A stretch of DNA of 32,613 bases, taken from the NCBI RefSeq assembly GCF_947072515.1, contig NZ_CAMTIG010000038.1:1-32613 (forward strand). The letters run 5' to 3'. The notes under the pieces were generated by a model. It searched no databases. It was not told where the DNA came from and saw only the letters and a list, made by a program, of their open reading frames with translations. Each line of letters starts with the position of its first letter. The first letter of the stretch is position 1. Made by a program: the position numbers and the translations under genes. Below, piece by piece: positions 1-12,335 of the stretch. This stretch comes from an uncultured Clostridium sp. (GTDB lineage Bacteria > Bacillota > Clostridia > Clostridiales > Clostridiaceae).

Positions 1-142
1 AACTTCTTGTTGCATAGCTCTTTTTTAAAATGTCCTTGACATAGGGTCCACTTTATATGCAGTGTGCCTTTCTTTTTAATATATTTTAAGAGTTTTCCAC
101 TATTAAATTTATTGTTTCACCTTAACCTAAATATTTCTCTAT

Positions 143-180
143 AAAAAAAAGCATAAGAAATTTTGAACTTTCTTATGCTT
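143..180 (-). terminator. Intrinsic terminator of the 186-767 gene
   Basis: A perfect 10-bp stem (GCATAAGAAA at 151-160 with TTTCTTATGC at 169-178) is followed on the minus strand by a run of eight T (143-150). It lies 5 bases beyond the stop of the minus-strand gene at 186-767. Confidence 0.85.
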
Positions 181-185
181 TCTCT

Positions 186-767
186 TTATGAAATATAAGT
201 TTTAGCTGTATTATATTTATATGTTTCTCCTGCTAAAGCTTCTTGATATGCATTTTGATTTACTTTATATCCGTTTATTTCACTATACTCTGCTCCAAAA
301 AGACTTGTTATATCATTTTGGACATTAGTTAAACCAGATTCATTAAAGTTTTGAATATAAGGAATTGCTTCCGCATTTAAACTTTGAATCTTATTTATAT
401 TTCCTATCCATTGATTAACAGTGGCTTCTGTATTTGGATGATTACTCTTTATACTTTCCATTTCAATTTTTATATTCTCTAAAACTGAACTGTCTGAACT
501 TAATATTTCACTTGCTTCATTTTGTGTGATTAAGTCCTTAATTGTGTATTCAATAGTATTCCCCATATCCCCTGAAATCGCTTGAACCTTTATTATATTA
601 GAAGTTAATGTATTTATATAATCTGGTCCCGCTGTTAAGTTTGTATCATTTTGAACAGTAACTTTTGGTGTACTATTACTTACAAACCAAGTTCTTGGAA
701 TTATTAATAAAACTCCTAATATTATTATGCTTACTATTATTACTATCGTCTTCTTGATATCTACCAT
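186..767 (-). CDS. Membrane-anchored protein of unknown function
   Basis: This encodes 193 residues that I do not recognise. Residues about 6-24 form one strongly hydrophobic segment after a short basic N-terminus (MVDIKK), so it is probably a single-pass protein with the remaining ~165 residues outside the cell. The exported part is rich in Asn, Ser, Thr, Ile and Glu, has no cysteine and looks largely helical. There is no lipobox. The AGAAGGGA preceding the ATG sits closer to it than usual, so initiation may be weak or the start may differ. The gene lies alone, with its own terminator downstream and about 100 bases between it and the oxidoreductase upstream. The TM plus helical layout loosely recalls LemA-type proteins, but I see no LemA signature. 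Confidence 0.8.
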   Translation of the reverse strand: MVDIKKTIVIIVSIIILGVLLIIPRTWFVSNSTPKVTVQNDTNLTAGPDYINTLTSNIIKVQAISGDMGNTIEYTIKDLITQNEASEILSSDSSVLENIKIEMESIKSNHPNTEATVNQWIGNINKIQSLNAEAIPYIQNFNESGLTNVQNDITSLFGAEYSEINGYKVNQNAYQEALAGETYKYNTAKTYIS

Positions 768-876
768 TCCCTTCTATTATCTAATGGCTTTCCTTACTTT
801 AATAATATCATAATTTCCATTTTTGATAATTATGCTTTTATTATTTTTTTTATTAACATTTTGTTACTTCTAGGTT

Positions 877-2769
877 CTAGATTTTTTCTATAAAGATTCT
901 AGTTTCATTATAAGCTATTTGTCCACCAATATCTGATGAAACTGAATGAGTTAAAAAGTTTGGATTTCCACTTCTTTTCCACCATCCTACATGCATAAGA
1001 ACTAGATTATCCTTTACACCATCATTTATTTTGCATTTTGATTTTATCTCACCATTTTTTGATTTTAATAAAAGGATTTCCCCTTCTTTTATATTTAACC
1101 CTTCTGCTTCTCTTTTATTTATATAAAATTCTGAAATTTCTTCTATATCTAAAAAATGTTGGCTAAACAAACTATCTTTTGTATGTGTAGTTATTAATCT
1201 ATATCCTTTTTCCTCTTCTTTTTCTTCTACTTTAAAACTTCCAATCTGGAACTTTCCACTTTTAGTTTTAAACTTTCTATCTTCCCAAGGAACTTTTATT
1301 TCTCTTGTTATATATCCATCTCTTACTTCTTCTAAAGTAACTCCTAAAGGTTTTATAACTTCTTTTAAATATTCCTTTTTACTTACAGCTGGATAATCCT
1401 TAATATTTAATCTCTTAGCTACCTCTCTAAAGAAATAATATTCATCCATAAGTTTTTCCTTTGGCTCTAATACTTGCTCTTTATAAATTATATAAGGATT
1501 TGTCATGGAGCTAAATAAAAGATCTTCACTTTCTAAAGTTCCTGTAGTTGGAATAAATAAATCTGCCTCTTCAGCTGTATCTGTCATAAATAAATCAAAG
1601 CATACTTTAAAATCTACTTTTCCGAGTCCCTCTTTTAACCTTTTTACATCTGCTAATTGATTTAAAAGATTACTCTTTGTTATAACTGCAAATTTAATCT
1701 TTCCTTCACTTAAAACCTTTGCAAGGTCATTAGTTTCAAACTCTATATTTTCTCCAAAGCTTTCACTATTAAAAGGATCTAAATTTAATATGTCTCCATA
1801 AAGCTTGTTTGCATAATTTACTCCTCCGCCTTTAACTCCAATAAAGCCTGAAATCCCACATAAAGCATCAATAGCTCTAACTGCCTTTCCGCCATTTTCA
1901 TACTTTTGCATTCCATATCCTAAGAGAATTGAAGATGGTCCATCTAAATACTCCTCTGTAAGCTTTTCTATGTCTTCTACTATTAGTCCCACTTTTTGAG
2001 CTAAGTAATTTAAATCTAACTCTTCTAAAAGCGTTTTATATTCATTAAAATTATCTGTATAATTTTCTATAAACTCTTTATCTTCTAATCCTCTTTCAAG
2101 AATTATTTTTCCCATAGATAGAGCTAAATAATAATCTCCCTTTGGGTTTATACTTATATATTCATCTACAAATTTAGCTGTTTCTGTTTTAATTGGATCT
2201 ATAAGTATAACCTTACTTCCCCTCTTTTTAGCTTCTAAAATAGCCATCATTGTATGTATAGTTGTATTAGCTGGATTCTTTCCCCATACAAAAATCTTTT
2301 TACTATTTTTCATATCACTTAAACTATGACTTAAAACAGTTCCATAATCATATTTTTGAGCCTTTATTCCTGCACTCCAACAAGGTCCTCCAGTTGCTCT
2401 ATTACATCCACCATAAAAGTTAAAAAATACTTCTCCAATACTTTTTAAAAGTCCACCATTTCCATATTGCTCGTAATATAAAACTTCCTCATTTTTATAT
2501 TTTTTCAGGTTCTCCACTACAATATTAATAGCTTCATCAAAAGAAATCTCTATCCACTTACCTTCTTTCTTTAACAATGGAGTAAAAATTCTCTTTTCAT
2601 GATTTAATATATTTTTATGAATCATTCCCTTTTTACAAATAATCCCCTTTGTAAATGGGTGATTCTTATCTCCCTTTATTTCAATTTCATTATTCTCATT
2701 CTTTATAACATTAAATTTACAACAGTCAAAACAATCTAAAGTACATCCACTACTATATATCTTTTCCAT
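877..2769 (-). CDS. Molybdopterin-dependent oxidoreductase (formate dehydrogenase/nitrate reductase superfamily)
   Basis: This encodes 630 residues from the ATG at 2769, which follows a clear AAGGAGG. An in-frame extension to 2880 runs through a terminator hairpin and is not coding. The N-terminus carries the [4Fe-4S] pattern C9-x3-C13-x3-C17-x27-C45 of bis-MGD enzymes. Cys130 in the GGPCWSAG stretch is the likely position of the Mo/W ligand (Cys or Sec in NapA and FdhF). Nucleotide-binding stretches (WGKNPANT; ILIDPIKTE) and the C-terminal molydopterin-binding domain (GEILLLKSKNGEI...) are present. No signal peptide is visible, so it should be cytoplasmic. No electron-transfer or membrane subunit is adjacent. 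The family is close to uncharacterised clostridial enzymes and B. subtilis YyaE, and the substrate cannot be read from the sequence. Confidence 0.9.
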   Translation of the reverse strand: MEKIYSSGCTLDCFDCCKFNVIKNENNEIEIKGDKNHPFTKGIICKKGMIHKNILNHEKRIFTPLLKKEGKWIEISFDEAINIVVENLKKYKNEEVLYYEQYGNGGLLKSIGEVFFNFYGGCNRATGGPCWSAGIKAQKYDYGTVLSHSLSDMKNSKKIFVWGKNPANTTIHTMMAILEAKKRGSKVILIDPIKTETAKFVDEYISINPKGDYYLALSMGKIILERGLEDKEFIENYTDNFNEYKTLLEELDLNYLAQKVGLIVEDIEKLTEEYLDGPSSILLGYGMQKYENGGKAVRAIDALCGISGFIGVKGGGVNYANKLYGDILNLDPFNSESFGENIEFETNDLAKVLSEGKIKFAVITKSNLLNQLADVKRLKEGLGKVDFKVCFDLFMTDTAEEADLFIPTTGTLESEDLLFSSMTNPYIIYKEQVLEPKEKLMDEYYFFREVAKRLNIKDYPAVSKKEYLKEVIKPLGVTLEEVRDGYITREIKVPWEDRKFKTKSGKFQIGSFKVEEKEEEKGYRLITTHTKDSLFSQHFLDIEEISEFYINKREAEGLNIKEGEILLLKSKNGEIKSKCKINDGVKDNLVLMHVGWWKRSGNPNFLTHSVSSDIGGQIAYNETRIFIEKI

Positions 2770-2855
2770 TTTATTTTTCCTCCTTAAACTTAATTTTAAT
2801 AACATCTTATCATAGATTTTTATTCCATATATTAAAATTTTATATTTTTCTATAT

Positions 2856-2880
2856 AAAAAAGTGGAGCTAGAGGCTCCAC
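2856..2880 (-). terminator. Terminator hairpin in the leader of the molybdopterin oxidoreductase
   Basis: The stem GTGGAGC/GCTCCAC has a 5-base loop and is followed by six T on the minus strand. It lies 87 bases upstream of the oxidoreductase start and downstream of the separate ATP synthase terminator, so it does not terminate any complete gene. Its 5' half is also complementary to an upstream segment (see the 2869-2958 leader). Confidence 0.7.
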
Positions 2881-2958
2881 GTGGACAAATCACTTTTTTA
2901 GCCTCTAAAACTTTAGTAAAAGCACTAACTATAAGCTTTTGTAGAACATAAAATTATA
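2869..2958 (-). promoter_or_regulatory. Putative attenuator leader of the molybdopterin oxidoreductase
   Basis: On the minus strand, TAGAGGCT (2900-2907) is perfectly complementary over 8 bp to AGCCTCTA (2869-2876). The latter overlaps the 5' arm and loop of the terminator at 2856-2880, so the two helices exclude each other. A possible -10 box TATAAT lies at 2953-2958 without a convincing -35. The stretch between holds further small hairpins (TTAGT/ACTAA). The structure suggests transcription attenuation, but no known riboswitch class or ligand was recognised. Confidence 0.5.
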
Positions 2959-2974
2959 TACTTTCCTATACGCT

Positions 2975-3001
2975 AAAAAAGGGCTACCATTTAAGGCGCC
3001 C
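2975..3001 (-). terminator. Intrinsic terminator of the ATP synthase operon
   Basis: On the minus strand GGGCGCC (2995-3001) pairs with GGTAGCCC (2981-2988, one bulged base and a G-U pair), followed by six T (2975-2980). It starts 5 bases after the atpC stop. Confidence 0.8.
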
Positions 3002-3006
3002 TTCTA

Positions 3007-3252
3007 CTATTCTACAAATATATTTAACCTATTATCTTTAAACTCTAAAATTCCATCACCTAAGGCTATAGTTTCTTCTTTTCCATTCTTAACTATAAGT
3101 CCCTCACCTTTTCTTATAATTCCAATAAAGTTATGAAAGTCTTTTAAAATTGTAAATTCTCCGCTCTTTCCATTTAAAGTTATCCTTTCAATTTCATCTT
3201 CATAAATAACTTTATCTATTCCATATATTTTTACTTTAAAACTTTCTTCCAT
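3007..3252 (-). CDS. atpC: F1 ATP synthase epsilon subunit, short form lacking the C-terminal domain
   Basis: This encodes 81 residues matching only the N-terminal beta-sandwich of epsilon (KVKIYGIDKVIYEDEIERITLNGKSGEFTILKDFHN...), which binds gamma and the c-ring in the central stalk. Typical bacterial epsilon is about 130-140 residues, and the C-terminal helical hairpin that can inhibit ATP hydrolysis is absent. The stop is followed within 5 bases by the operon terminator, so no leftover coding sequence for the missing domain remains. It is the last gene of the operon, 11 bases after atpD, with GGAGTAAGTGA before the ATG. Short epsilon subunits are known in some green sulfur bacteria; here the loss implies that epsilon-type inhibition is missing. 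Confidence 0.92.
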   Translation of the reverse strand: MEESFKVKIYGIDKVIYEDEIERITLNGKSGEFTILKDFHNFIGIIRKGEGLIVKNGKEETIALGDGILEFKDNRLNIFVE

Positions 3253-3263
3253 TCACTTACTCC

Positions 3264-5514
<2,251 letters not shown>

Positions 5515-5527
5515 ACTCTCTCACTCT

Positions 5528-7045
5528 CTACTTTTGCCTTTCTATAAATATTTTTTTAAAAGTTATAATAGCTTCTTCTATCTCTTTTTTTATCTCATCA
5601 TTTATTTTCTTTTCTCTCTTTAAAAGATCCAATAAAATTATTTCATGCTCTTCTATATGCTTAAAAAATTCCTTTTCAAATATCTTTATCTTTTTTACCT
5701 CTATATCATTTAAGAAATTATTTACTCCAGCATAAAGGATTATTATTTGATATCTTTGATCTAAAGGCTCATATCTTCCTTGCTTTAATATTTCTACTAG
5801 CCTTTTTCCTTTTTCTAATCTCTTTTTTGTATCTTTATCTAAATCAGAACCAAACTTTGAAAATGCTTCAAGTTCTCTATACTGTGCAAGTTCTAATCTT
5901 AAACTTCCTGCAACTTGTTTCATTGCCTTTATTTGAGCACTTCCTCCAACTCTAGATACAGAAATTCCTGCATTTACTGCTGGCTTTTGTCCTGCATAAA
6001 AAAGGTCTGAATCTAAGAATATTTGTCCATCTGTAATAGAAATAATATTAGTTGGAATATATGAAGATACATCTCCTCCTAAGGTTTCTACTATAGGAAG
6101 GGCTGTTAATGAACCTCCTCCAAGCTTTGAAGAAAGTTTTGCAGCTCTCTCTAAAAGTCTTGAATGAATATAAAAAACATCTCCAGGGTAAGCTTCCCTT
6201 CCTGGTGCTCTCTTTAATAAAAGTGCCATTGTTCTATAAGCTACAGCATGTTTAGATAAATCATCATAAACTATTAAAACATCCTTTCCTTTTCTCATAA
6301 AATATTCTCCTATAGTACATCCTGCATAAGGAGCAATATATTGAAGAGGAGCATTATCTGATGCTGTAGAAGATACAACTATTGTATAATCCATAGCTCC
6401 TTCTTTATTTAAACTATTAACAAGACTTGCAACTGTAGATTGTTTTTGTCCTATAGCTACATATATGCAAATAACATCTTTTCCCTTTTGATTTATTATT
6501 GTATCTGTTATTATAGATGTTTTTCCTGTTTGTCTATCTCCTATTATTAATTCCCTTTGACCTTTTCCTATAGGAATTATGGAATCTATTGCCTTTATTC
6601 CTGTTTCTAAAGGTTCATTTACACCACTTCTTTGAATAATAGTTGCAGCTTCTCTCTCAATTGGCATAAAAGCTTCTTCTTTTATTTCTCCCTTTCCATC
6701 AATAGGTTTTCCTAAAGAATTTACAACACGTCCTATAAGATTTTCACCAACTGGAACACTTACTACCTTTCCAGTTCTTATAACATCATCACCTTCATTT
6801 ATTCCCTCTTCAGATCCTAACAAAACACATCCTACATTGTCTTGCTCTAAATTAAGTGCCATTCCTAAAACTCCATTTGGAAACTCTAAAAGTTCACCTT
6901 CTATACAATCATCTAAACCATATACTCTAGCTACACTATCTCCAACTTGGATTATAGTTCCTGAATCTACTGTCTTTAAATATCTATCATACTTTAAGAC
7001 TTCTTCCTCTATTAAAGAAGTTATTTCATCAGCCTTAATATGCAT
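5528..7045 (-). CDS. atpA: F1 ATP synthase alpha subunit
   Basis: This encodes 505 residues of the non-catalytic nucleotide-binding alpha subunit of F1. Visible are the N-terminal beta-barrel ([25 protein letters not shown]), Walker [24 protein letters not shown], the [22 protein letters not shown] signature and the C-terminal helical domain ([27 protein letters not shown]). The length is usual. Its ATG at 7045 is preceded by GATGGAGGGGTTAGT, a strong site. It follows atpH by 13 bases and is followed by atpG after 13 bases. Confidence 0.98.
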   Translation of the reverse strand: MHIKADEITSLIEEEVLKYDRYLKTVDSGTIIQVGDSVARVYGLDDCIEGELLEFPNGVLGMALNLEQDNVGCVLLGSEEGINEGDDVIRTGKVVSVPVGENLIGRVVNSLGKPIDGKGEIKEEAFMPIEREAATIIQRSGVNEPLETGIKAIDSIIPIGKGQRELIIGDRQTGKTSIITDTIINQKGKDVICIYVAIGQKQSTVASLVNSLNKEGAMDYTIVVSSTASDNAPLQYIAPYAGCTIGEYFMRKGKDVLIVYDDLSKHAVAYRTMALLLKRAPGREAYPGDVFYIHSRLLERAAKLSSKLGGGSLTALPIVETLGGDVSSYIPTNIISITDGQIFLDSDLFYAGQKPAVNAGISVSRVGGSAQIKAMKQVAGSLRLELAQYRELEAFSKFGSDLDKDTKKRLEKGKRLVEILKQGRYEPLDQRYQIIILYAGVNNFLNDIEVKKIKIFEKEFFKHIEEHEIILLDLLKREKKINDEIKKEIEEAIITFKKIFIERQK

Positions 7046-7058
7046 ACTAACCCCTCCA

Positions 7059-7592
7059 TCAACTTAAAATCTTCTTTTTAAGCTCCTCATATTTTCCCTT
7101 TATAGTTCCATCAATAATTTGATTATTTATCTTTATATAAACTCCACCAATTAAATCTTTATCAATTTCTTGCACTAAAATTATTGTTTTCTCATATTTT
7201 TTCTCTAAGCACTTTAAAATCCCTTCATACTGCTCTCCAGTTAAGGGAACTGCTGTTTTTACAACCCCTTTTAAAGTGTTTATTTCCTCTAGATAAATAC
7301 TTTCTAATTGATTTACCTTTTCTCTTAAAAAACCTATTCTTCCCTTCTCTATGACAATGTACATAAAGGTCAATAATTCATCATCTATCTTTTCTCCAAA
7401 AAGCTTTGTAAATACTTCCTTCTTTTTATTTATTTTTATTTCTGGATGAATCATTAAATTCATTAGTTTTTTATTTTCATCAAATATATCGCATATTTGA
7501 GTTAAATCCACTAGAAACTCCTCTACCTTTCCCTTCTTTTTTCCTATATCGTATAAGGCTTTTGCATATCGAATATCTAAAAAATCATACAT
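7059..7592 (-). CDS. atpH: F1 ATP synthase delta subunit
   Basis: This encodes 177 residues of delta (OSCP in mitochondria), which joins the top of the alpha3beta3 head to the peripheral b stalk. The N-terminal six-helix domain begins [19 protein letters not shown]. The C-terminal part carries the family pattern ...[60 protein letters not shown]. The length is normal. It begins 2 bases after the atpF stop, so the two are almost certainly translationally coupled. Confidence 0.96.
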   Translation of the reverse strand: MYDFLDIRYAKALYDIGKKKGKVEEFLVDLTQICDIFDENKKLMNLMIHPEIKINKKKEVFTKLFGEKIDDELLTFMYIVIEKGRIGFLREKVNQLESIYLEEINTLKGVVKTAVPLTGEQYEGILKCLEKKYEKTIILVQEIDKDLIGGVYIKINNQIIDGTIKGKYEELKKKILS

Positions 7593-7594
7593 AA

Positions 7595-8074
7595 CTATAC
7601 CTCAAACTCTTTTATAAAGTTATCTATTAATTTCTTTTGCTCTTCATCATCTAAATTCTTTTCTAATATCTTCTCTGATAAGGAAATTGCTACAGTAATA
7701 GTCTCTTCTTTTAATTCTTCCCTTGCCTTTTCCTTTGATAGTTCTAACTCTTTCTTTCCCTTTTCTCCAAGTTCATGTACATTTACCCTTGCTTTCTCCA
7801 TAAGTTCCTCATAAATAACATCTCCTTGAAGTTTTCTCTTTTCAACAATTTTCTTTCCTTCAATCTTTGCTTCATAAATTAATTTTTCTCTTTCTTCTAA
7901 AAGCTCCTCCGCCTTCTTTTCTTTTTCATTTGCAGAATTTATTTTACCTAAAATAAACTTTTCTCTATCATCTAATATTTTTTCTATCTTAGAAAAGAAA
8001 AAATGTTTTAATATAAAAAACAAAATTAAAAAGTTAATTATAGTCCATATTACTTTACTCCATTCTAATTCCAT
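7595..8074 (-). CDS. atpF: Fo ATP synthase b subunit
   Basis: This encodes 159 residues. One transmembrane helix (about 8-27, IWTIINFLILFFILKHFFF) is followed by a long charged helix of Glu/Lys/Arg (about 30-155), the layout of subunit b, which dimerises as the peripheral stalk. It sits in the expected place between the c genes and delta. Only one b gene is seen, so the stalk would be a homodimer. Confidence 0.96.
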   Translation of the reverse strand: MELEWSKVIWTIINFLILFFILKHFFFSKIEKILDDREKFILGKINSANEKEKKAEELLEEREKLIYEAKIEGKKIVEKRKLQGDVIYEELMEKARVNVHELGEKGKKELELSKEKAREELKEETITVAISLSEKILEKNLDDEEQKKLIDNFIKEFEV

Positions 8075-8086
8075 AATTATCCCTCT

Positions 8087-9234
<1,148 letters not shown>

Positions 9235-9273
9235 TTTTCTCTTCACCTTCTTTAATTTTTAAATATTAAATAC

Positions 9274-9302
9274 ATACTATTCCTCTTCTGACAAATTGTC
9301 AA
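9274..9302 (-). promoter_or_regulatory. Promoter of the ATP synthase operon
   Basis: On the minus strand a perfect -35 TTGACA (9297-9302) is separated by 17 bases from a -10 TAGTAT (9274-9279). Transcription would start near 9267, giving a short leader of about 33 bases before atpB. Confidence 0.75.
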
Positions 9303-9550
9303 TATTTGGTAATTTATTTTTTTACGACTATTTTTTCATAAAATTTTTAACTCTGATTATCCATATTATATGTATCTTTTCTATTATTTCTATATTTTTT
9401 ATAACTCTTATTTCGTGGAAAAACCCCTATAAATTCTTTTTTATCCCTTGCTTAAATTCCCCAAAATAGATTATTATGTAAATATGAGGACAAACTTTAA
9501 AATAAGTCCTCTACAAAAAGAAATTAAATATTGAAAGAGAGAAATGAGAA

Positions 9551-10198
9551 ATGGTTATAAACGTAAGAAATGAAATGGTTAATGATTATGAAAAAGTTGA
9601 ATTGATAACAAGAGAAGCTTTCTGGAATCTATACTTTCCTGGCTGTAATGAACATCTAATAATTCATAACCTTAGAAAACATGAAGACTTTATTAAAGAA
9701 TTGGCATTTGTTATAGAAGTTGATGGAACTGTAATTGGTAGCATCCATTATTCTAAATCTAAAGTAATATCTAGTAATGGACAAGAACATGAAACAATAA
9801 CCTTTGCTCCTGTAAGCATTTTACCTAGCCTACACGGAAAAGGATTTGGGAAAATATTAATCCAGCACTCAATAGCTGCTGCAAAAGACTTAGGATATAA
9901 AGGAATTGTCATTGGTGGATATCCATCCTACTATAAAAAATACGGCTTTATTGGATCAAAGAAATATGAAATTTCTCTATCAGATGGAAATTTCTATACT
10001 GGAATAATGGCCTTACCACTTTATGAAAATGCTCTTAATAATATAAATGGTGTTATTCACTTTAGTGAAACTATGGAGCCTGATGAAGATGCATTAAATG
10101 AATTTGATATGAAATTCCCTCATAAAGAAAAAGAAGACTGCGAAAGCCAGCTACAATTTCAAAAAGCAGTAAGTGAATTAGATTTAAATATATATTAA
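9551..10198 (+). CDS. GNAT family N-acetyltransferase
   Basis: This encodes 215 residues. The acetyl-CoA-binding motif A is present at about 92-130 (FAPVSILPSLHGKGFGKILIQ, where HGKGFG corresponds to the (R/Q)xxGxG loop), followed by the typical YYKKYGF segment. The overall pattern matches YhbS-like acetyltransferases that act on small molecules; the substrate cannot be predicted. The C-terminal ~60 residues (from about 155) go beyond the core fold and are acidic. The ATG is preceded only by a moderate GAAAGAGAG. It stands alone, divergent from the ATP synthase operon, and ends at a strong terminator. Confidence 0.9.
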   Translation: MVINVRNEMVNDYEKVELITREAFWNLYFPGCNEHLIIHNLRKHEDFIKELAFVIEVDGTVIGSIHYSKSKVISSNGQEHETITFAPVSILPSLHGKGFGKILIQHSIAAAKDLGYKGIVIGGYPSYYKKYGFIGSKKYEISLSDGNFYTGIMALPLYENALNNINGVIHFSETMEPDEDALNEFDMKFPHKEKEDCESQLQFQKAVSELDLNIY

Positions 10199-10202
10199 GC
10201 AC

Positions 10203-10236
10203 AAAAATCCAGCTAGTTAACTAGTCTGGATTTTTT
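10203..10236 (+). terminator. Intrinsic terminator of the acetyltransferase gene
   Basis: AAATCCAG (10205-10212) pairs with CTGGATTT (10226-10233). The interior CTAG-TTAA-CTAG also pairs. Six T follow. Confidence 0.85.
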
Positions 10237-10358
10237 AATAATTATAGCTATCTTTTAATAGAATCTCTATAAGTTTCAAATACCTCATTCTTTTTTGTAA
10301 TTTTTTTATAATAATAGGATAATATAGGAGTATAAATCAATAATAAAGGAGAGGTTTA

Positions 10359-10895
10359 ATGAGAGTTAGTAACTTTAAGAAACTAGCACTTTTATCAATT
10401 TTTATAGTATCATTAGGAATCGTTGGATGTGTCAAATCTACAGAACAAAAAGTAATCTCTACAGAATCAAAAGTAAATTTGACTACGGTTCTAAAATATA
10501 AAGATTCTTATGTTGGAGATAATTCTGCTATAGTAAATATAGTCAATAACTTACCAGCTAATATATACCTTAATGGTATAGAGTTGCAAACTACATCAAA
10601 ACCATATGAAATAACTATACGATATAAAGGGTTTGAAGATATTGATCTTAGATTTGAAGACGACTCCTTAATATCATCATCTTTTCCAGATATAATGAAA
10701 AATAATGCTCTGATACTATTATCTCTTGTTAAGAATGCAGATATAGTAAATTTTAATGTGGATGAGGGAATTGTTATTACTTACGAGCGAGCTGATTTAG
10801 TAAATGCTCACAAAGATGATTTTGGAAATAACTTAGAAGAAATAACACAAGATAAATCGGCATTAGAGAATTTTATTAAAACTAATAAAAAATAG
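10359..10895 (+). CDS. Predicted lipoprotein of unknown function
   Basis: This encodes 178 residues. A basic n-region and hydrophobic segment end in the lipobox LGIVGC, with the lipidated cysteine at residue 24, so the mature protein is anchored to the outer face of the membrane. The exported part (about 155 residues) contains a stretch PANIYLNGIELQTTSKPYEITIRYKG and no catalytic motif that I recognise. The ATG has a strong AAAGGAGAGG site. The stop codon lies inside the terminator hairpin that follows. Confidence 0.85.
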   Translation: MRVSNFKKLALLSIFIVSLGIVGCVKSTEQKVISTESKVNLTTVLKYKDSYVGDNSAIVNIVNNLPANIYLNGIELQTTSKPYEITIRYKGFEDIDLRFEDDSLISSSFPDIMKNNALILLSLVKNADIVNFNVDEGIVITYERADLVNAHKDDFGNNLEEITQDKSALENFIKTNKK

Positions 10896-10918
10896 CAACA
10901 ATATTGTTGCTATTTTAA
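10891..10918 (+). terminator. Intrinsic terminator of the lipoprotein gene
   Basis: A perfect 12-bp inverted repeat (AATAGCAACAAT / ATTGTTGCTATT, 10891-10914) is followed by TTAATTT. The left arm contains the TAG stop of the lipoprotein gene. Confidence 0.75.
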
Positions 10919-11083
10919 TTTAAATATTACTATCATATCCCAATTTTAAAATATTAGCAAAAATCAACGCTATTTAAGAAGCCCGCCATAATTATTGATA
11001 TGTAGCATCATAAAAATTTCAAAAATGTATCTAGAAACTTATATTAATAAGTGATATCCTATTTATTGAAGGATGTGAATTTT

Positions 11084-11617
11084 ATGGAAGATAAGCTTTT
11101 TGAATTCAATTTTAATTTTACAAATAATGATTTAGATAAAATTTTTGCTTATGTTTATGATTATTACACAAAAAAGACTTCTGCAACTAAACATACACGC
11201 TTTATAAAATATACCTTCTTAGCAGCTCTTATTTTAGGTATAATTTTAAATATTCTTAATCTAATAAATGGTGAATTTAATGCATCCAGTCTAGCTATAT
11301 TTATAACAACAATTATAATATTTATCATTTATACTCAACTAAAAGCTCCTTATGATTCTTTTAAATCATCTTTTCAAAAATACATTGGTACAAGACCTCT
11401 TAAAATTTCAATATCTAACTCAACTATTTCTCGTAAAATAATTTCTACACAAAAAACATTTGAAGCTAAATTTAAATTTATAAATTTAACTACGATTTTA
11501 TTTTATGATGATATTATAATTCTAGTTTTTAAAAATTTTTGCTTTCCAATTAAACTTTCACAAACAGATAGTAATTTTGATGACATTATGTCTTTTCTAA
11601 AAAATAAATTGAACTAA
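11084..11617 (+). CDS. YcxB-like membrane protein (paralogue of 29147-29683)
   Basis: This encodes 177 residues. The N-terminal ~40 residues (EDKLFEFNFNFTNNDLDKIFAYVYDYY) precede a short basic stretch and two transmembrane helices (about 48-68 and 76-94). A soluble C-terminal domain follows (SSFQKYIGTRPLKISISNSTISRK...TTILFYDDIIILVFKNFCFPIKL) that resembles the YcxB C-terminal domain. I chose the ATG at 11084 because GAAGGATGTGAATTTT precedes it, and the paralogue at 29147 has the same GAGGATGTGAAAATCT spacing and begins at the same point. The frame is open 33 bases further upstream. Function is unknown. The codon choice and spacing resemble the second copy, pointing to a duplication. Confidence 0.85.
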   Translation: MEDKLFEFNFNFTNNDLDKIFAYVYDYYTKKTSATKHTRFIKYTFLAALILGIILNILNLINGEFNASSLAIFITTIIIFIIYTQLKAPYDSFKSSFQKYIGTRPLKISISNSTISRKIISTQKTFEAKFKFINLTTILFYDDIIILVFKNFCFPIKLSQTDSNFDDIMSFLKNKLN

Positions 11618-11681
11618 AAATTATTTGTCTTTGTTTAGTTTAATTTTATCTATATTTATATAATAAGGTGGTGTAGAACTA

Positions 11682-12335
11682 ATGAAAAAGAAAATTTTAG
11701 GTGGAATAATTTTAGGAACAGCAATATTTTCTTTTGCTGGATGTGATGCAGGTATAGATACTAAATCTGAAAAAAGTATAGAATACCAATGTACATCAAT
11801 AGAAAATGAGATAGGCTTAGAGTCTATGTCAAATAATAATTTTAAAAAGATAATAGAATCAGCATCCTACATGGATCCTGAATATAAAACATATAGAGCC
11901 TCTAAAATAAAAAGTGAATTACTAACTGAAGATAAAATTAACGAAGTAGTTAATAGAGCAAAATTGGTAGCTAATCGAGATTATCAAGCTCCCAATAACT
12001 ATGTTCTAATGAATTTTTTTAGTGATGTAGATTCGTTAGGTTTTCATATTTCAAAAGATTTAGCATTAAATTTATTGAAAAAAACTATTGAATTTAGAAC
12101 TGTTGAAGAAATCTCTAATAAAATAAATACTAATGATGAGAGTCTTTATTGGTATGTTTATGTAGGAAATCTTTTAAAAGACTATTATAGAACTACAACG
12201 GATTTTTCAAATGAAGAGAAAGCATGTATATCAGAATATCTTGCAACTATGAGGACTTATCCTAAATTAGCTTCAGATCCAAAAAAGAAAATGAGTTACT
12301 ACAATCAGTTATCAACGACAAAGAAGCTGTCTTAG
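11682..12335 (+). CDS. Predicted lipoprotein with disrupted C-terminus
   Basis: This encodes 217 residues as read. The signal peptide ends in FAGC (lipidated Cys at residue 20). The mature part is helical and charged, and I do not recognise its family. The end looks frameshifted. One extra A in the A-run near 12280-12285 would shift into ...ENELLQSVINDKEAVLEKK. Removing one A from the ten-A run at 12336-12345 would then continue into RALVQDLLQRKYSTN and a TAG at 12390-12392. Both continuations look like real coding sequence, so the intact gene probably spanned 11682-12392 (about 236 residues). The two single-base changes may be decay, phase-variable homopolymers or sequencing errors. The ATG follows AAGGTGG. 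Confidence 0.75.
   Translation: MKKKILGGIILGTAIFSFAGCDAGIDTKSEKSIEYQCTSIENEIGLESMSNNNFKKIIESASYMDPEYKTYRASKIKSELLTEDKINEVVNRAKLVANRDYQAPNNYVLMNFFSDVDSLGFHISKDLALNLLKKTIEFRTVEEISNKINTNDESLYWYVYVGNLLKDYYRTTTDFSNEEKACISEYLATMRTYPKLASDPKKKMSYYNQLSTTKKLS

Noticed and set aside
1..114. Minus-strand frame entering from the left edge (basic peptide with IKWTLCQGHFKKELCNKK).
   Set aside because: No start codon, no ribosome-binding site and no family recognised; it might be a transposase fragment but cannot be supported.
2770..2880. Upstream extension of the molybdopterin oxidoreductase gene.
   Set aside because: It runs through a terminator hairpin; the start at 2769 has a strong ribosome-binding site and the conserved N-terminus.
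11659..11664. TATAAT just before the lipoprotein gene at 11682.
   Set aside because: It abuts the ribosome-binding site, so transcription from it would remove that site.
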